64,000 bases of DNA from Nocardiopsis sp. MG754419 (GCF_018207095.1 NZ_QOCZ01000018.1:1-64000), one strand, 5' to 3'; counted from the stretch's first letter, positions 36,225 through 45,976 are shown. Made by a program: numbers and translations. Notes: generated from the letters alone by a model not told the origin.

Positions 36225-37472
36225 ATGACCACCCGCAACCCCGATCCCGCGCCGGCCCCGGCGCACGGCGGATCCGTGCGCTCCACCCCGCTGGCGGAGA
36301 GGTCCCTGGCACCCGACCTCGCGCGGGGCATGATGCTGCTGCTCATCGCTCTGGCCCACGTGCCGTGGTTCATCTACGACGCCCCCATCGGCCTCGCCCT
36401 GCTGCATCCCGCCGACGGGAACCTCGCCGACCGGATCGCCCAGGCGTTCACCCTGATCGTCGTCGACGCCCGTGCCTACACGTTGTTCGGCTTCCTCTTC
36501 GCCTACGGGATCGGGCAGATGTACGCCCGGCAGATGTCGCGGGGCACCGCACCCGCCCACGCGCGCCGCCTGCTGCGCCGACGGCACCTGTGGATGCTCG
36601 TGTTCGGCGCGGTCCACGCCCTCCTGCTCTGGCAGGGCGACATCATCGGCACCTACGGCCTCATCGGGCTCATCATGGTCCCGCTCTTCCTGAGCCGTGA
36701 CGATCGCACCCTGAAGATCTGGATCGGCGTCCTGCTCGGCCTCGGCGCGCTGTTCAGCGTCGCCACGGCCGCGATCGGCCTGGCGAACCCGGTGGTCACC
36801 GGGGACCCCGCCGCCGACCTCCAGCGCCTGAGCATCGCCGAGACCGGCTACCTCCTCTCCGCCGCCGTGCGTCTGCCGACGTGGGTGTTGACGCTGTTCT
36901 CCGGCCTGATCACCCTCGCGCTTCCCACGGCGTTCCTCATCGGGCTCCTGGCCGCCCGTCACCGCCTGCTCGACGAGCCGGCGCGTCACCTGCCGCTCCT
37001 GCGCCGCCTCGCCGTCGTCGGTATCACCATCGGCTGGCTGGCCGGTGCGCTGATCGCCCTCCAGCACGTCGGTGTCATCGGGACGGCCTACGCGCCGGTG
37101 GTCGCCGAGTTGCACGTGTTCACCGGGATCTTCGCCGGTGTGGGCTACGCCGCGCTGTTCGGACTCGTCGCGCATGGGCTCGCCGGCCGGGGACCGCGGC
37201 GGTCGCTGCCGGTGCGGGCACTGGTGTCCCTGGGGCGCCGGTCGCTGAGCGGCTACCTGGCCCAGTCCGTGGTCTGGGGCCTGTTCCTGGCGGCGTGGGG
37301 GCTGGGGCTGGGCGTGCACCTCTCCAGCTGGTCGGCGGTGCTGGTGGCCGTCGTCACCTGGCTGGCGACCGTCGCCGGGGCGCACGCGCTCGACCGCGCC
37401 GGCAGGCGTGGACCGGCGGAGGTGCTGCTCCGGACACTGACCTACCGGGGGGTGCGATCCGGCGACCGCTGA
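36225..37472 (+). CDS. DUF418-family multi-pass membrane protein
   Basis: A 415-residue protein with about ten membrane segments. It matches the DUF418 pattern: APDLARGMMLLLIALAHVPWFI at the start, LFGFLFAYGIGQMYAR, HLWMLVFGAVHALLLWQGDIIGTYGLIGLI, and a C-terminal RRSLSGYLAQSVVWGLFLAAWGLGLG. Relatives resemble acyltransferase-3/heparan-N-acetyltransferase membrane domains, suggesting transport or modification of acyl groups; this is inference. The ATG at 36225 follows AAAGGA. It is the second gene of the TetR-controlled unit. Confidence 0.85.
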   Translation: MTTRNPDPAPAPAHGGSVRSTPLAERSLAPDLARGMMLLLIALAHVPWFIYDAPIGLALLHPADGNLADRIAQAFTLIVVDARAYTLFGFLFAYGIGQMYARQMSRGTAPAHARRLLRRRHLWMLVFGAVHALLLWQGDIIGTYGLIGLIMVPLFLSRDDRTLKIWIGVLLGLGALFSVATAAIGLANPVVTGDPAADLQRLSIAETGYLLSAAVRLPTWVLTLFSGLITLALPTAFLIGLLAARHRLLDEPARHLPLLRRLAVVGITIGWLAGALIALQHVGVIGTAYAPVVAELHVFTGIFAGVGYAALFGLVAHGLAGRGPRRSLPVRALVSLGRRSLSGYLAQSVVWGLFLAAWGLGLGVHLSSWSAVLVAVVTWLATVAGAHALDRAGRRGPAEVLLRTLTYRGVRSGDR

Positions 37473-38080
37473 CCGGTCCGCGCCGGCCGGTGCGGTCACT
37501 CGGCACCGTGAGCGTCAGTGGGCCGCCGCGTGCGGGCCTCGGCCGTGTCGGCACCGACGGGGGCGACCCGGTGTGCTCCGGCGCCCGGGTGCCCGGCGCG
37601 GGCCCCCGGGCCCGCGGCCGTGGAGGGACCCACCCCCCCCGACGGTGCCCACAGAAGTCGAGGCCTCCCCGCGGAACGGGCCCCGGGCCCGCCGTGTGCA
37701 CACCCGCCAGGCCGACGGTGACCGACGTCGAGGGCCCCTCCCTGCGGAGGGGCCCTTCGCCGTGTCCGCCCCCCGGAGCCGGTCGTCCGAGCCTCCCACC
37801 AGGGGCGGAGCCCGCCGTATGACACCACGTCATACACGCTCCACAGGAATGTCATGACGACGTGTTGACGCCGCGGCACTGCGCACCGAGCGCCCCGAAC
37901 GCTTGAATCGAAGAGCAGGAGCACAGACCCGACACCGCCGGTGGAAGGTCCACCTCCCACCGGTCCGAGGTCGCCGTGGAACCGACCCGTGCGCCCCGGA
38001 ACACGTGTTCGGGACCCGCACCGGCACGGTCCCCCGGAGGGCCGCTCGACCCCACGTTCGCAACCCAGGACAGGAACGAC
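37473..38080. other. Intergenic region with terminator and operator-like palindromes
   Basis: No gene is supportable in about 600 bp. It holds a hairpin at 37731-37756. Inverted elements GTATGAC-5-GTCATAC (37817-37835) and GTCATGAC (37851-37858) lie 220-265 bp before the S9 peptidase and look like operator half-sites. Confidence 0.5.
37731..37756. terminator. Hairpin terminator
   Basis: Perfect 11-bp stem AGGGCCCCTCC with a CTGC loop, followed by TTCGCC. It is the first strong terminator after the DUF418 gene. Confidence 0.75.
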
Positions 38081-39970
38081 ATGGCACTGCCCGCACCGCA
38101 CACCATCGAGGACCTCTACGCGCCGGCCGAGCGCAGCCGCGCGACGATCTCTCCGGACGGCACGCGGATCGCTTTCCTCGCACTGTGGAAGAACCGGCTC
38201 AACGTCTGGGTCCAGGATCTGGACTCCGACGCCGAGGCCCGCCCCGTCACCGCCGACGAGACCCGTAGCGTGCAGAGCTACGAGTGGGCCGACGACTCGC
38301 GTCGACTGCTCTACGTCCAGGACGACGGCGGAGACGAGAACTGGCACCTGTACCGGGTCGACCTGGACGCCCCCGACGCCGCCGCGGTCGACCTCACCCC
38401 CTTCCCCGGTGCCCGTGTCCTCGGCTTCGAGCCGTCCCTGGGGCGGCCGGGCAGGGTGACCCTCGTGATCAACGCCCGCACCCCCACGGAGTTCGACACC
38501 TACGAGCTCGAGGTGGCCACGGGTGAGCTCACGATGCTGGCGGAGAGCCCCGGACCCGGCAGGACGCTGTTCCAGGCCGGCGACGGCGACTGGTACTCCT
38601 CCGAGCTCACCGCTGAGGGCGACCTGGCCTTCTTCCACCTGGACCGGGAGTCCGGCGAGCAGCGCCGGGTGATGGTGATGGACGGCCACGACTACCCGCT
38701 GGGCCCGTTCCCCCTCCAGATGACCCCCGAGGGCGACGGCATGTGGATCGGCTCCAACCGGGGCACCGACCGCACGCGCCTGGTCCACTTCGCACTGGCC
38801 ACCGGCGAGGAGACCGAGGTCGACAGCCACCCGACCTTCGACCTCGACACCCGCGCGCTCGTCGACCCCTCCCTTCCCGCACCGCTCATCCGCGACCGTC
38901 GCGGCGCGCTGCTGGGCGTGCGCTACCTCGGTGAGCGCCAGGTCGTCCACGCCCTGGACCCGCACTTCGCGGAGGTCCTGGCGCACCTGGAGCAGGTGTC
39001 CGACGGGGACCTCGCGGGGGTCTCCTCCGACGACACCGGCCGACGGTGGGTCGTCTCCTTCACCCACGACCGCGACCCGGGGGTCACCTGGTTCTACGAC
39101 CACGCCACCGGGGAGTCCCGGCTGCTGTTCCGGCCGTACCCGCACCTGGACCCGGACGCGTTGGCCCCGATACGCCCGATCACGATCACCGCGCGTGACG
39201 GTCTGCGGCTCCCGTCGTACCTGACGCTGCCCGTCGGGATCGATCCGACCGGCCTGCCGATGGTGGTCATGGTCCACGGCGGCCCCTGGTCGCGGGACGC
39301 CTGGGGCTTCAACCCCACGGTCCAGCTGTGGGCCAACCGCGGCTACGCGGTGCTCCAGGTCAACTTCCGCGGCTCGACCGGTTACGGCAAGGCCCACACC
39401 CAGGCCGCGATCGGTGAATTCGCCGGCAAGATGCACGACGACCTGATCGACGGGGTCGAGTGGGCGGTGGCCCAAGGGCACGCCGACCCGGACCGGGTGG
39501 CGATCTTCGGTGGCTCCTACGGCGGTTACGCGGCGCTGGTGGGCGCGGCCTTCACCCCGGACCGCTTCGCCGCCGCCGTCGACGCCGTCGGTATCTCGGA
39601 CCTGGCCAACTTCCTGCGGACCCAGCACGAGTTCGTCCGCCCGGGGCTGGTCAACAACTTCTACCGCTACGTGGGCGACCCCGAGATCCCGGAGCAGGAG
39701 GCGGACATGCTCGCCCGCTCACCGATCACCCGGATCGACGACATCCGCACTCCGCTGTTCGTGGTCCAGGGTGCCAACGACCCCCGGGTCGTGCAGGCCG
39801 AGTCCGACAACATCGTCGCGTCCCTGCGCTCCCGCGGCGTCGACGTCGAGTACCTCGTCTTCGACGACGAGGGTCACGGCGTCGTCAACCCGGAGAACTT
39901 CATCACCCTGTTCGGCGCCGTCGACCGCTTCCTCGCCCAGCACCTGGGAGGACGCGAAGACCACTCCTGA
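38081..39970 (+). CDS. S9C-type prolyl oligopeptidase/acylaminoacyl peptidase
   Basis: A 629-residue serine peptidase of the POP family, cytosolic (no signal). The first 380 residues form a WD40/beta-propeller-like domain (ATISPDGTRIAFLALW...YEWADDSRRLLYVQDDGGDENWHLY). The alpha/beta-hydrolase domain contains LPMVVMVHGGPWSRD, the nucleophile elbow FGGSYGGYAAL, the acid in VVQGANDPRVVQAES and the His in DEGHGVVNPEN. Such enzymes trim small peptides or remove N-acyl amino acids. The ATG at 38081 has CAGGA upstream. It is followed 56 bp later by the DUF3159 gene. Confidence 0.93.
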   Translation: MALPAPHTIEDLYAPAERSRATISPDGTRIAFLALWKNRLNVWVQDLDSDAEARPVTADETRSVQSYEWADDSRRLLYVQDDGGDENWHLYRVDLDAPDAAAVDLTPFPGARVLGFEPSLGRPGRVTLVINARTPTEFDTYELEVATGELTMLAESPGPGRTLFQAGDGDWYSSELTAEGDLAFFHLDRESGEQRRVMVMDGHDYPLGPFPLQMTPEGDGMWIGSNRGTDRTRLVHFALATGEETEVDSHPTFDLDTRALVDPSLPAPLIRDRRGALLGVRYLGERQVVHALDPHFAEVLAHLEQVSDGDLAGVSSDDTGRRWVVSFTHDRDPGVTWFYDHATGESRLLFRPYPHLDPDALAPIRPITITARDGLRLPSYLTLPVGIDPTGLPMVVMVHGGPWSRDAWGFNPTVQLWANRGYAVLQVNFRGSTGYGKAHTQAAIGEFAGKMHDDLIDGVEWAVAQGHADPDRVAIFGGSYGGYAALVGAAFTPDRFAAAVDAVGISDLANFLRTQHEFVRPGLVNNFYRYVGDPEIPEQEADMLARSPITRIDDIRTPLFVVQGANDPRVVQAESDNIVASLRSRGVDVEYLVFDDEGHGVVNPENFITLFGAVDRFLAQHLGGREDHS

Positions 39971-40026
39971 ACCTGACCGCACCGACCCGTTCGACACCTC
40001 GAACCCCCTGGGAGCACGTACCCGCC

Positions 40027-40743
40027 ATGAACGATCACCACAGCCCCCGCCCCGACCGGACCGCGATCGACGACCTCGACGGGAACGACCGTCCCGACCG
40101 TTCCGAACAGCCCGTGGACCTGAAGCAGGAGGTGCTCAAGGGCATGGGCGGTCCGTCGGGGATGGTGTACTCCACCCTGCCGGTGGTGCTCTTCGCGATG
40201 GCCGTTCCCTTCCTCCCCCTGTCCATGGCGGTGGGTGTCGCGGTCGTGGTCGCCCTCGCGCTGGGCGTGTTCCGGTTGTGGCGCGGAGAGCGGCTCGCCA
40301 CCGCGATGGGAGGGGTCATCGGCGTGGCGGCGGCCGGAGGGATCGCGGCCATGACCGGGTCGGCCAACGACTTCTTCCTCATCGGTATTTGGGTCTCCCT
40401 GGCGGGAGCCGTGGTCATGCTCGTCTCGCTCCTGGCGCGGCGACCGCTGACCGGCGTGATCTGGAACGCCGTGCACGGGGGTGCGCACCCCTGGCGTGAG
40501 GACCGGCCCTCGCTGTTCGTGCACGACCTCGCCACCTTCGCGGTGACGGCCGTGTTCGCCGCCCGGTTCGGTGTGCGGCAGTGGCTCTACCTCGCCGACT
40601 CCACGACCGGGCTCGCCATCGCCGACACCGTGACCGGCTTTCCGTTGACGGTGGTCGCCGCACTGGTGGTCATCTGGGCGTTCCGCCGCACCACCAAGCG
40701 GCTCGTCCGCCCCGCCGGCACCCCGGACGGTTCACGGAACTGA
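40027..40743 (+). CDS. DUF3159 membrane protein
   Basis: A 238-residue integral membrane protein with about six helices and a hydrophilic acidic N-terminus of 45 residues (MNDHHSPRPDRTAIDDLDGN). It contains LKGMGGPSGMVYSTLPVVLF, RLWRGERLATAMGG, VNAVHGG-like GVIWNAVHGGAHPW and FAARFGVRQWLYLADS, all typical of the DUF3159 family common in actinobacteria. Its function is unknown. It probably forms an operon with the S9 peptidase. Confidence 0.85.
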   Translation: MNDHHSPRPDRTAIDDLDGNDRPDRSEQPVDLKQEVLKGMGGPSGMVYSTLPVVLFAMAVPFLPLSMAVGVAVVVALALGVFRLWRGERLATAMGGVIGVAAAGGIAAMTGSANDFFLIGIWVSLAGAVVMLVSLLARRPLTGVIWNAVHGGAHPWREDRPSLFVHDLATFAVTAVFAARFGVRQWLYLADSTTGLAIADTVTGFPLTVVAALVVIWAFRRTTKRLVRPAGTPDGSRN

Positions 40744-40790
40744 CCACCGCTCGCGGCGACGGCCCCGCGGGGCGTGGCGCCGACCGACCC

Positions 40791-40826
40791 GATCGTGCGT
40801 GTCCACCGTCGTGGACACGCACGATC
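40791..40826. terminator. 16-bp hairpin directly before the MFS start
   Basis: Perfect stem GATCGTGCGTGTCCAC with CGTC loop, ending 11 bp before the AGGAGG of the MFS gene. It can terminate the S9/DUF3159 operon or act as an attenuator or translational control element for the MFS gene. Confidence 0.7.
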
Positions 40827-40850
40827 ATCACCGACAGGAGGTGGGCCACG

Positions 40851-42191
40851 GTGCGCCGGAGCCCGACGATCTACTTCACCTCGTACGGCCTGTCCCTGCT
40901 GGGCGGCGGCGTTTCGAGCGTCGTGATGCCGCTGCTCGTGCTCGATCGGACCGGCGACGTGCTGGCGGCGGGACTCATGGCGACGGTGGGGACGGCCGTC
41001 GCCGCCGTGACGGGCTTCTTCTCGGGGCTGCTCGTCGACCGTGTCGACCGGCGCGTGGTGTCGGTGGCCTCCGACCTTCTGGCCGCGCTCTCCATGGTGG
41101 GGCTGGTGGTCGTCGAGGCCCTGTGGGGCCTGGACCTGGCCTGGTTCCTGGCACTGGCCGTCGTCGGGGCGATGATCCGGGTTCCCGGGATGACCGCTCG
41201 GGAGACCCTGCTCCCCGCCCTCGCCCGGCTCGGCCCCACGGGGGCGGGGGACGGTGCGCGCCCGGCCCGACTGGATCGGCTCGTCGCCGTCCGCGAGACC
41301 GTGGGCAACGTACTCCTGTTGGCCGGGCCCGGACTGGGTGGGTTGCTGGTCGCCGTGGTCGGACCGTCCCCGACGGTCCTGTTGGCGACCGCCGCCACCG
41401 GCCTGCTCGCCGCCCTGTCCACGCTCGTCCTCGACCCGAGGGTCGGCCGGGTCCCGCACCGCGCCCCCGTTCCGTCCGGGGCGACCGGCGGTGCGCTGCG
41501 CCGGGCCGCCGCCGACCTGGCCGACGGGTGGCGGTTCCTCGCACGCAGTCGACTCGTCCTCGGCGCCACCCTGATCAGCGGGGTGTTCATCGCGGTCCTC
41601 AGCGTTCTCCAGACCACGCTCATGCCCGCCTACTTCACCGCCGAGGACCTCCCCGGACTGACCGGACTGACGCTGAGCGCGATCGCCGCCGGCAGTATCG
41701 CCGGCTCGGCGCTCTACGCCGTCTGCGCGGACCGGGTCCGCAGACGGGTCTGGTTCGTCATCGGGATGGTCGGTGCACTCGTCGGCTTCGGCCTGGTCGG
41801 CAGCATGGTCGCACCGTGGCTGGTGCTGGGCGCCGCCGGTCTGGCCGGGTTCCTCTACGCTCCGGCGGCGGCCGTGCTCGGTGTCCTGACGATCGAGGCC
41901 ACGCCGGACGCCATGCGCGGTCGGGTCCTCGGCGCGCAGAACACCGTGATGCTCTCCGCCCCGGCCCTCACCAGTGCCCCGCTCGCGGCGCTCGCCGCCG
42001 TGGCCGGGCTTCACGTGGCCGGAGTCGTGATCGCCGTCCTGGTGGGGGCGACGGCGCTGGCGGCTCTCGCCGCTCCGGTGTTCCGCACGATCGACGAACC
42101 GGGACTCGAGGAACGCGACGACCACGCCCTGGAGGGAGCGGCCGGTGCCGTGTCCGGACCGCCATCGGCGGGGGACGACGCCGACGTGTGA
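40851..42191 (+). CDS. MFS transporter
   Basis: A 446-residue permease of about 12 helices starting at GTG 40851 after AGGAGG. It resembles the MFS_3/tetracycline-efflux-like group (IYFTSYGLSLLGGGVSSVVMPLLVLDRTGDVLAAGLM, GFFSGLLVDRVDRRVVSVASDLL, the D-R-x-D-R-R loop; central loop LADGWRFLARSRLVLGATLISG; EATPDAMRGRVLGAQNT). Such proteins usually export drugs or macrolide-like compounds. The C-terminal 40 residues are polar. A hairpin sits in its leader. Confidence 0.9.
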   Translation: MRRSPTIYFTSYGLSLLGGGVSSVVMPLLVLDRTGDVLAAGLMATVGTAVAAVTGFFSGLLVDRVDRRVVSVASDLLAALSMVGLVVVEALWGLDLAWFLALAVVGAMIRVPGMTARETLLPALARLGPTGAGDGARPARLDRLVAVRETVGNVLLLAGPGLGGLLVAVVGPSPTVLLATAATGLLAALSTLVLDPRVGRVPHRAPVPSGATGGALRRAAADLADGWRFLARSRLVLGATLISGVFIAVLSVLQTTLMPAYFTAEDLPGLTGLTLSAIAAGSIAGSALYAVCADRVRRRVWFVIGMVGALVGFGLVGSMVAPWLVLGAAGLAGFLYAPAAAVLGVLTIEATPDAMRGRVLGAQNTVMLSAPALTSAPLAALAAVAGLHVAGVVIAVLVGATALAALAAPVFRTIDEPGLEERDDHALEGAAGAVSGPPSAGDDADV

Positions 42192-42534
42192 GGGGCCCGC
42201 CCCACCCGAGGCGGTGCGTACCGATGTGCCTCATGGGGCCGGTGCGCAGGCGGGGGGAGGGGCGGCCCGTCAACGGTGGTCGCCACCCGCCGGGGGACTC
42301 CGTATGACGAATGGGCTGTCGTCGGATGAAATCTGGAAAGGCGGGGCCCGGTCGGGCCCCGCCTCCACGCCGTGGGTGACCGGCCGTCGGCGCAGGTCGC
42401 CGTCGCGCGGGGCGATCCGGGGTCCAGGATCCCCCCGGAATCGGCGCGCGTTCACTTCCTACACAATCGATCGGCTGAGTGGTAGGAAGTTCACGCATAG
42501 GGTTCCCCCGCTGTCCCCCACCCGGAGGCTTCCC
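42192..42534. promoter_or_regulatory. Upstream region of the glycosidase fusion, candidate Pho box
   Basis: About 340 bp without a gene. ACTTCCTAC (42454-42462) and GTAGGAAGT (42482-42490) form an inverted pair. Around them GTTCACTTCCT and GTTCACGCATA-GGGTTCCCCCG resemble the 11-bp GTTCACC-type units of actinobacterial PHO boxes, just before the ATG at 42535. This is suggestive only. Confidence 0.4.
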
Positions 42535-45500
42535 ATGAACCGTCGGTGGTCCATCCGCTCACACACGTTCTCCGCCGTGGCCGCGGCCTGCGCCACGGTC
42601 CTCATCCTCACTCTCGCTCCGGCCGCGGGCGCGAGCACGACGCACGACGACCCGCGTCTGCGCACCGGGTTCAGCGAGACCGTCGAGATCCCCCCGGACG
42701 GTGCGGTTCCCCAGGCCACGGAGCCCGAGCCGCGACTGGAGACGTTCGACACCGAACGCCCGGTGGCGCCCGGGGTCACGCTGACCTCGTTCGAGGCCTA
42801 CGGGCCGGACGCCTACACCGGGACGCCCACCTGGCTCCAGGCCGACCTGTTGACCACCGACCTCACCGGAGGCGTCGAGGTCGACTACCTGTTCCCCGGA
42901 CGCGTCTCCGAACGGGAACCGTTGAGCGTCCAAGCGGACCGGGCCGAGGCGGTCGCCGCGGTGAACGGCGACTTCTTCGACATCAACGCCTCCGGAGCGC
43001 CCCAGGGCGTGGCCGTGCGGAACGGTGAGGTGATCCAGTCCCCGATCGCCGGCGACCACCGTGCGTCCGCCGCGATCTTCACCCCGGACGGACTCGGTTC
43101 GATCGGCGAAGTGTTCTTCGAGGGGACCATCACGCTGCCGACCGGAGAGACGCCCGCACTGGACGCGATCAACAAACCGGCACTGGGCGTCGACGAGATC
43201 GCCGCGTTCACCCCGCTGTGGGGGTCGTACTGCCGGTGCCGGGCGGTCGAGGACGCGGCCGAGACCCAGGAGGTCGTCGTCACCGACGGTGTGGTCACCG
43301 AGATCGTGGAGGAGGCGCGCGAGGGCGAGATCGCCGACGACGCCTTCGTCCTGGTCGGCCGCGAGGACGGCGCAGCGACCCTGTCCGAGCTGGCCGTGGG
43401 CGATGCGGTCGGTATCGAGTACGACGCACGGGCCGCCGAGGACCAGGAGATCCACGCCGCGCTCAACGGCCGTCAGTTGCTCGTCGTCGACGGCGAGGTC
43501 CGGCGGGCCGCGGAGAGCCACAACACTCCGGGCGCCCCACGGACGGCCATCGGGTTCTCCGCCGACGGTGCGCGCATGTACCTGCTCAGCGTGGACGGTC
43601 GCCAACCGTCCTTCGCCGAGGGCGTCGGCCTCGACGAGTTGGGCGCGATGATGGTCGAGGCCGGTGCGCACACCGCGCTCAACCTCGACGGCGGCGGTTC
43701 GACCACCATGGTGGCGCGGACCCCCGGCGCGGATCGGGTGCGGGTCGAGAACCGTCCCTCGGACGGAGAGGAGCGCACCGTGCCCAACGGGCTCGGTCTG
43801 TTCGCTCCGGAGGGCAGTGGTCGGCTCGACGGCTTCTGGGTCGAGACCCTGCTCGCCGCCGAACGCGTCGACGGCCCCGCCTACGTCCCGCCCGCGCGTC
43901 CCGACCGGGTGTTCCCCGGCCTGACGCGGACGCTCACCGCGGCCGGCCACGACGAGACCTACGCACCGGTCGAGGCCGACCCGCACTGGCGTTCCGACGA
44001 CCAACGGGTCGGGACCATGGACCGCGAAGGCGTCTTCACCGCCCATGCGACCGGGACCGCCACCGTCACCGCCGGTCGGCGGAGCGCCACGGGCGACACC
44101 GCGTTGACCGTGTTGGGCGAGCTCACCCGGATCGAGACCACACCCGAACGGGTGGGTCTGGCCGACTCCGAGGCGTCCACCGTGATCGAGGTGGTCGGTC
44201 ACGACGCCCACGGGTTCGCCGCACCGGTCGAGGCGGCCGACGTCGAACTGACCATCGACGAGACCGTCGCCCGGGCCGAGGTGACCGAGGACGGACGGTT
44301 CGAGATCCGGGCCACCACGGACAGCGGCGCCACGCTCGCCACCCTGCGCGTCGCCGACGTCGAGACGACCCTCGCGGTCACCGTGGGGCTGGAGGAGCTC
44401 GTCGTCGCCGACTTCGAGGACGCGGCCGACTGGACCTACTTCGGTGAGCGCGCCGACGGGGACGTCGCGGTGACCGAGGGCCGGGACGGCGACGCCGTGA
44501 GGTTGACCTACGACTTCACCGCCTCGACCGGGACCCGCACCGGCGGTGCGCTGCCCCCCGGTGGGGAACGGGAGATCCCCGGCCAACCGCAGGAACTGCG
44601 CGCCCGGGTGCACTCCGAGGGCAACGGGGAGTGGGCCAGTCTGCAGGTCTGGGACGGCGCCGGACAGTTGCTGCCCGCGCTGCGCGCCGGACACCTCGAC
44701 GAACCGGGGTGGCGGGAGCTGGTCTTCGACGTACCGCCGGGCACGCGGTATCCGCTGTCGCTGCGCCGTGTCTACTTCGCCGAGACCGAACCGGACGCGA
44801 GCTACCACGGTGAGGTGATCGTCGACGAACTGACCGCGATGGTGCCGCCCCCGGTGGACGTGCCCCCCGCGCGGCCGGTCGTCGATCCGGTGGTGGCCTC
44901 CGGCGCCTCCGTGGCCGGCCGGGACTGGCGGTTCGCCGTGGTGTCCGACGCGCAGTTCGTCGCCCGCGACCCCGACAGCGAGATCGTCGCCTACACCCGC
45001 CGCGCGCTCCGCGAGATCCGGGCCGGCGACGCCGAGTTCCTCATCATCAACGGCGACTTCGTCGACGAGGCGGAGCCGGAGGACTTCGCGCTGGCCCGAC
45101 GGATCCTCGACGAGGAGCTGGAGGGGGAGCTGCCCTACTACTACGTCCCCGGCAACCACGAGGTGTCCGAGGGCACGTTGGCGCACTTCCGCGAGGCGTT
45201 CGGGGACACACAGCGGGTGGTCGACCACCACGGCACCCGGTTCATCCTGCTCGACACGGCACGGTTCTCCTACAAGGCGGGCGACTGGTCGCAGCTGCCG
45301 TTGCTGCGCGAGGAGCTCGACCGCGCGGCCGAGGACCCCACCGTGACCTCGGTCGTGGTGGCCCAACACGTGCCCTTCCGCGATCCGCTGCCCTCCAAGG
45401 CGAGCGAACTGTCCGACCGCAAGGAGGCGGCCACCGTCGAGGGTTGGCTGGCCGACTTCCAGACCGGGTCGGGGAAGGGGGCGGCGTTCATCGGCGCGCA

Positions 45501-45969
45501 CGTGGGCGTGTTCCACGCCGACCGCGTGGACGGCGTGCCCTACGTCATCAATGGCAACGTCGGCAAGAACCCCTCGGCCGGGCCGACGGACGGGGGCTTC
45601 ACCGGCTGGTCGTTGTGGGGCGTGGACACCGACGGCGCGCCCGAGGACTGGGTGTCCACCGAGCTACGGCCCCACGTGGACGGGCTGGAGGTGGACGCGC
45701 CCACCTCCGTCGAGGTCGGCGCGCAGGTGGACGTCACCGCGACGGTGGACAACGACGGCGTCGCCGTGCCGGTGGCCTACCCGGTGAGCGCGGACTGGTC
45801 CGGCTCCGACGACGTTCACATCGGACCGGCCGAGGAGGCCGAGGCCGACCACGTCGCCGCGTTCGACCCGACCTCGGGCCGCTTCAGTGCGCTGGGGGAG
45901 GGGACCGTCGACCTCGGTGTCACCGTGAACGGCGTCACCGAACAGGTCACCATCACGCTGACGTCCTGA
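42535..45969 (+). CDS. Secreted phosphodiester glycosidase-metallophosphoesterase fusion
   Basis: A 1144-residue exported multidomain protein. A signal peptide (about 1-34) is followed by a NAGPA-type phosphodiester glycosidase domain to about residue 420, with the SFEAYGPDAYTG entry, NGDFFDINASGAPQGVAVRNGE and the hallmark ALNLDGGGSTTMV. Bacterial Big2-like immunoglobulin modules follow (TATVTAGRRSATGDTALTVLGE), then a carbohydrate-binding-like jelly roll (FEDAADWTYFGERADGD). A calcineurin-type metallophosphoesterase comes next, with VSDAQF, IINGDFVDE, PGNHEVSEG, VVAQHVPF and IGAHVGVFHAD. A last Big2-like domain ends the protein. The pair of activities fits release of phosphate or sugar from teichoic-acid-like or glycolipid phosphodiesters. 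Confidence 0.9.
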   Translation: MNRRWSIRSHTFSAVAAACATVLILTLAPAAGASTTHDDPRLRTGFSETVEIPPDGAVPQATEPEPRLETFDTERPVAPGVTLTSFEAYGPDAYTGTPTWLQADLLTTDLTGGVEVDYLFPGRVSEREPLSVQADRAEAVAAVNGDFFDINASGAPQGVAVRNGEVIQSPIAGDHRASAAIFTPDGLGSIGEVFFEGTITLPTGETPALDAINKPALGVDEIAAFTPLWGSYCRCRAVEDAAETQEVVVTDGVVTEIVEEAREGEIADDAFVLVGREDGAATLSELAVGDAVGIEYDARAAEDQEIHAALNGRQLLVVDGEVRRAAESHNTPGAPRTAIGFSADGARMYLLSVDGRQPSFAEGVGLDELGAMMVEAGAHTALNLDGGGSTTMVARTPGADRVRVENRPSDGEERTVPNGLGLFAPEGSGRLDGFWVETLLAAERVDGPAYVPPARPDRVFPGLTRTLTAAGHDETYAPVEADPHWRSDDQRVGTMDREGVFTAHATGTATVTAGRRSATGDTALTVLGELTRIETTPERVGLADSEASTVIEVVGHDAHGFAAPVEAADVELTIDETVARAEVTEDGRFEIRATTDSGATLATLRVADVETTLAVTVGLEELVVADFEDAADWTYFGERADGDVAVTEGRDGDAVRLTYDFTASTGTRTGGALPPGGEREIPGQPQELRARVHSEGNGEWASLQVWDGAGQLLPALRAGHLDEPGWRELVFDVPPGTRYPLSLRRVYFAETEPDASYHGEVIVDELTAMVPPPVDVPPARPVVDPVVASGASVAGRDWRFAVVSDAQFVARDPDSEIVAYTRRALREIRAGDAEFLIINGDFVDEAEPEDFALARRILDEELEGELPYYYVPGNHEVSEGTLAHFREAFGDTQRVVDHHGTRFILLDTARFSYKAGDWSQLPLLREELDRAAEDPTVTSVVVAQHVPFRDPLPSKASELSDRKEAATVEGWLADFQTGSGKGAAFIGAHVGVFHADRVDGVPYVINGNVGKNPSAGPTDGGFTGWSLWGVDTDGAPEDWVSTELRPHVDGLEVDAPTSVEVGAQVDVTATVDNDGVAVPVAYPVSADWSGSDDVHIGPAEEAEADHVAAFDPTSGRFSALGEGTVDLGVTVNGVTEQVTITLTS

Positions 45970-45976
45970 CGCCGGA

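Noticed and set aside
42559-45516. 985-codon open frame antisense to the glycosidase fusion
   Set aside because: Shadow of a gene with recognisable domains on the plus strand; no start signal.
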